DNA from: an uncultured Actinomycetes bacterium
GTDB lineage: Bacteria; Actinomycetota; Actinomycetes; S36-B12
Length of the DNA stretch: 11,374 nt
Reading direction: 5' to 3'
Assembly: GCA_937876275.1 (NCBI GenBank)
Contig: CALFIA010000325.1
Location: 1 to 11,374 of the forward strand
In this document: piece after piece, positions 9,027 through 11,374 of the stretch
Numbering within the stretch: position 1 is the first letter of the stretch
Layout of the letters: the number at the start of each line of letters is the position of its first letter
The notes under the pieces: generated by a model
Database searches by the model: none
What the model was told of the DNA's origin: nothing
Seen by the model: only the letters and a program-made list of their open reading frames with translations
Translations under genes and position numbers: made by a program

Positions 9027-9904
9027 TACACCGCCCTCGACTTGCCACGACCGAATGCGCCGCCAGGGCGCACGACGAGAGTGATGGCCAGCAGGATCAG
9101 CACGACAATGGGCGCGTCACCGGCCTCGCCGTATCCGGTCACCAAGGCGAGTACCAATCCCGTTCCGACGCCGAAGGCCACAGCGCCGATGAGACTGTCG
9201 AGCCCCCCGACGACTGCAGCCGTGAAGGCGAAGATCAGCAGGATGTCGAAGCTGTTGGGCGACAGGCTTGCGGTCGGCGCGATCAGAACGCCCGCGACTG
9301 CACCCACAACTCCCGCAAGTGCCCAGCCGAAGGCCAGCATTCGATTGACGCGAATGCCCGAGAGCTTCGCTACCTCCGGGTTGAATGCCGAGGCCCTCAT
9401 CGACAGGCCCAGCGACGTGCGAGTGAAGAGCAATGTCAGTGCGACTACGAGCACCGCAGTCACGACATAGACGAGGATGTCGTACCAGGAGATGGGCCAG
9501 ATGCGACCTGCGATCTCAAGCCCGTCATTGGCTACCGGCGGCGCAAACGACTTCGGATCACCGCCCCAGATCATCGAGGCCAGCGCCTGCAAGGAGATGA
9601 GCACTCCGAAGGTCGCGATGATCGAACCCGACGTATCAAGTCGCTGCACTGGTCGCAGTACGAGTGCGTAGACGATCAATCCGAGGATCGCGCCTGCAGC
9701 GAGACCGGCCAGAAGCGCGAGAATCCACGAGCCCGTCGCTACCTGAACCGCAAGGGCAATGAAGGTCGTGAACATCGCTTGCCCGACCTGCGCGAAGTTC
9801 ACGATGCGAGTCGAACGCCAGACCAGCACAAGAGCGAGGGCGAACAACGCGATGACAGCGCCGCTCGAGAATCCACCCAGGAGGTAGTCGATGAAAGTCG
9901 TCAT
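9026..9904 (-). CDS. livH: Branched-chain amino-acid type ABC permease (292 aa)
   Basis: This is the second membrane subunit of the HAAT importer, pairing with LivM to form the translocation path. About eight hydrophobic segments are visible. The N-terminal family pattern is clear: GGFSSGAVIALFALALVLVW followed by RSTRIVNFAQVGQ. The cytoplasmic coupling loop is RTSLGLSMRASAFNPEVAKL (about 165-190), matching the equivalent loop in LivM. The length of 292 aa is near the E. coli LivH value (308), and no insert is present, unlike in LivM. The ATG at 9904 lies 8 bases after the livF stop; no strong Shine-Dalgarno is present (only TAGG within the livF stop region), so translation probably depends on coupling from livF. 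It ends in a one-base overlap with livM. Confidence 0.93.
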   Translation of the reverse strand: MTTFIDYLLGGFSSGAVIALFALALVLVWRSTRIVNFAQVGQAMFTTFIALAVQVATGSWILALLAGLAAGAILGLIVYALVLRPVQRLDTSGSIIATFGVLISLQALASMIWGGDPKSFAPPVANDGLEIAGRIWPISWYDILVYVVTAVLVVALTLLFTRTSLGLSMRASAFNPEVAKLSGIRVNRMLAFGWALAGVVGAVAGVLIAPTASLSPNSFDILLIFAFTAAVVGGLDSLIGAVAFGVGTGLVLALVTGYGEAGDAPIVVLILLAITLVVRPGGAFGRGKSRAV

Positions 9905-9912
9905 GTCAGCGC

Positions 9913-10617
9913 CTACGAACCCAAGTATGCATCGCGTAGTTCATCATCAGCCGCGATCTCTTCCGCGCTGCCGACCCTGACGACATGGCCGAGATTCATG
10001 ATGACGCCCGTTGTCGCGACTCGAAGGGCCGTGACGGCGTTCTGTTCCACGAGCAGCACCGCAAGATTCTTCTCACGTGCGAGCTGACTTACGAGCTGCA
10101 AGATCTGGGTGACGATCAAGGGCGCAAGTCCAAGTGACGGCTCATCGAGGAGCAGGCAGGTCGGGTCACACATGAGCGCGCTACCAATGGTGAGCTGCTG
10201 ACGCTCACCACCACTGAGGGTGTCGGAACGCATTCGCCGGCGCTCGGCCAGAACCGGGAACATCTCGTAGATCTCGGCAGAGGTCGCCTTGCGCTCAGCA
10301 CTCGGTCGCCAGAGACCGCCGAGATGCAGGTTCTCCTCGACCGTGAGCTCGGGAATCGTCGAGCGACCTTCCGGCACAAGGGCCATGCCCGAACGCACGA
10401 TGTCTTCGGGAGCGCGGCCGGTGATGACGATGCCATCGAGTTCAGCAGAGCCGGAGGCGGGCTTCACTAGGCCGGCCAGGGTGCGCATTAACGTCGACTT
10501 GCCGGCGCCATTGGCACCGATGACTGCCGTGACCTCACCGCGCGGGACGACAAGGTTCACCGCATCGAGTGCGCGAACCGCACCGAAACTGACACTGAGC
10601 TGCTTGACCTCGAGCAT
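9913..10617 (-). CDS. livF: Branched-chain amino-acid type ABC transporter ATPase LivF (234 aa)
   Basis: This is one of two cytoplasmic ATPases driving the HAAT importer. It has Walker A GANGAGKST (34-42), signature LSGGE (134-138) and Walker B CLLLDE (154-159). The Q-loop position shows VPEGR, typical of LivF. The switch-histidine position shows Gln (VEQN, Q192), also usual in LivF, whereas LivG keeps His. The end NLGHVVRVGSAEEIAADDEL then DAYLG matches the family. The ATG start overlaps the livG stop by one base (TAATG) with GAGG about 8 bases upstream, a classical coupled start. Length matches E. coli LivF (237). All catalytic motifs are intact, and its signature motif completes the composite ATP site that uses the LivG Walker A and B. 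Confidence 0.95.
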   Translation of the reverse strand: MLEVKQLSVSFGAVRALDAVNLVVPRGEVTAVIGANGAGKSTLMRTLAGLVKPASGSAELDGIVITGRAPEDIVRSGMALVPEGRSTIPELTVEENLHLGGLWRPSAERKATSAEIYEMFPVLAERRRMRSDTLSGGERQQLTIGSALMCDPTCLLLDEPSLGLAPLIVTQILQLVSQLAREKNLAVLLVEQNAVTALRVATTGVIMNLGHVVRVGSAEEIAADDELRDAYLGS

Positions 10618-11374
10618 TAGCTGGCCTCTTCGTGACCGAGGTAGGCCTCAAGCACTGCAGGGTTGTTGCGAATCTCCGCGGGCGTACCGGAGGCAATCAC
10701 CTTGCCCGCATCGAGGACCCAGATGAGATCGCATACGTTCATCACGAGATCCATGTGATGCTCGACGAGCAGCACGGTGCGCTGAGGCGTCCAACTGCGA
10801 ATCAGGGCGCTCAGCTCAGCGATGTCGCCGACGCTCACGCCACCGGCCGGCTCGTCGAGCATGACGATTGAGGGATCGCTCACCAATGCACGAGCGAGGG
10901 CTACGCGCTTTTGCACGGGGTACGGAAGCTCAGCGGGAAAACGGTCACGGGCATCCGCAACGCCAAGTTCAGCCATCACCGCGAGTGATCGCTCGCGCAG
11001 TCGCGCGATGCGCGTATCGGCCCACGGCATCGCGAGCCCGTCGGCGATGATGCCGGTGCGAATGGAAGACGAGCCACCGAGCATCACGTTGTCGAGTGCC
11101 GAAAGCGACGGAAATAGACCGACTCCCTGGAGACTTCGCGCGACGCCCAGCTTGGTAAGACGTTGGGGCTTGATGCGGCGCTGCTGCACGCCGTTAATCG
11201 ACACGGTGCCGGAGTCGGCCGTCAGGAATCCCGACAGCACGTTGAAGACGGTGGTCTTGCCGGCGCCGTTCGGGCCGATCAAGGCGTGGCGGGCGCCCTG
11301 CTCGATCTTGAGCGAAAGGTCGCGCGTGACCTTGAGGCCGCCGAAATGCTTTTCCAGTCCCTTTGTTTCCAGCG
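10617..11374 (-). CDS. livG: Branched-chain amino-acid type ABC transporter ATPase LivG (5' end outside window)
   Basis: This is the second ATPase of the HAAT importer. The visible 251 codons run from LETKGLEKHFGGLKVTRDLS, so only a few N-terminal residues are missing. Walker A GPNGAGKTT is at visible residues 33-41, the Q-loop is in RSLQGVGLF, Walker B IVMLDE is at 169-174, and the switch histidine is H205 in VEHHMD. The C-terminus (GTPAEIRNNPAVLEAYLG) is diagnostic of LivG. The signature reads LPYPV (149-153) followed by QKR, where LivG proteins normally have LAYGQ or LPYG: the invariant glycine is a proline, encoded by CCC at 10917-10919. The first gene visible in the unit, it overlaps livF by one base. 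The promoter lies outside the window. Confidence 0.94.
   Translation of the reverse strand, partial: LETKGLEKHFGGLKVTRDLSLKIEQGARHALIGPNGAGKTTVFNVLSGFLTADSGTVSINGVQQRRIKPQRLTKLGVARSLQGVGLFPSLSALDNVMLGGSSSIRTGIIADGLAMPWADTRIARLRERSLAVMAELGVADARDRFPAELPYPVQKRVALARALVSDPSIVMLDEPAGGVSVGDIAELSALIRSWTPQRTVLLVEHHMDLVMNVCDLIWVLDAGKVIASGTPAEIRNNPAVLEAYLGHEEAS

Noticed and set aside
9913..10617. Missing switch histidine in LivF (VEQN)
   Set aside because: Gln at this position is normal for LivF proteins, including that of E. coli, so it is not a defect.

Overview
The window is chromosomal DNA from a high-G+C Gram-positive bacterium of the Actinomycetota. The best evidence is the N-terminus of the RNA polymerase beta-prime subunit, which reads very much like mycobacterial and streptomycete RpoC and carries the actinobacterial helical insertion. 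The GTG and TTG starts at good Shine-Dalgarno sites and the actinobacterial rifampicin-pocket context of RpoB agree. I cannot place it below class level. Every supported gene lies on the minus strand, so transcription runs from high to low coordinates; long plus-strand reading frames are antisense shadows.

Right half (about 11374 down to 6236): a complete high-affinity amino-acid ABC transporter of the LivFGHMK (HAAT) type. The order along transcription is livG (ATPase, 5' end cut by the window edge), livF (ATPase), livH (permease), livM (permease) and livK (secreted binding protein). livG-livF and livH-livM overlap by one base, and livF-livH are 8 bases apart, so these four are translationally coupled. 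livK follows after 121 bases and may have its own promoter. A strong terminator at 6142-6166 ends this unit. Three things here are unusual: a roughly 120-residue hydrophilic insert in LivM that contains a 45-bp minisatellite, a proline in the LivG ABC signature, and a 26-bp tandem repeat that duplicates the 3' end of livK.

Left half (about 6121 down to 1): the rplJ-rplL-rpoB-rpoC operon. It starts from a likely sigma-A promoter (6092-6121), followed by a structured L10 leader and an attenuator-like hairpin, then rplJ (L10, with a 58-residue Ala/Glu/Val tail), rplL (L7/L12), and an intrinsic terminator/attenuator (4734-4763). A 429-base gap before rpoB holds two candidate promoters and a large imperfect palindrome. 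rpoB (TTG start) and the first 280 codons of rpoC follow. L10 and L12 form the ribosomal stalk, and beta and beta-prime form the catalytic core of RNA polymerase. The leader would let L10 control its own synthesis, while the attenuator plus internal promoters would set polymerase output separately from the stalk.

Stretches without a gene: 4361-4789 and 5930-6235 are described in their own entries. I see no tRNA, rRNA, CRISPR array, insertion sequence or phage gene. I found no clear new multi-gene system; the novelty candidates are the local oddities listed in the findings.
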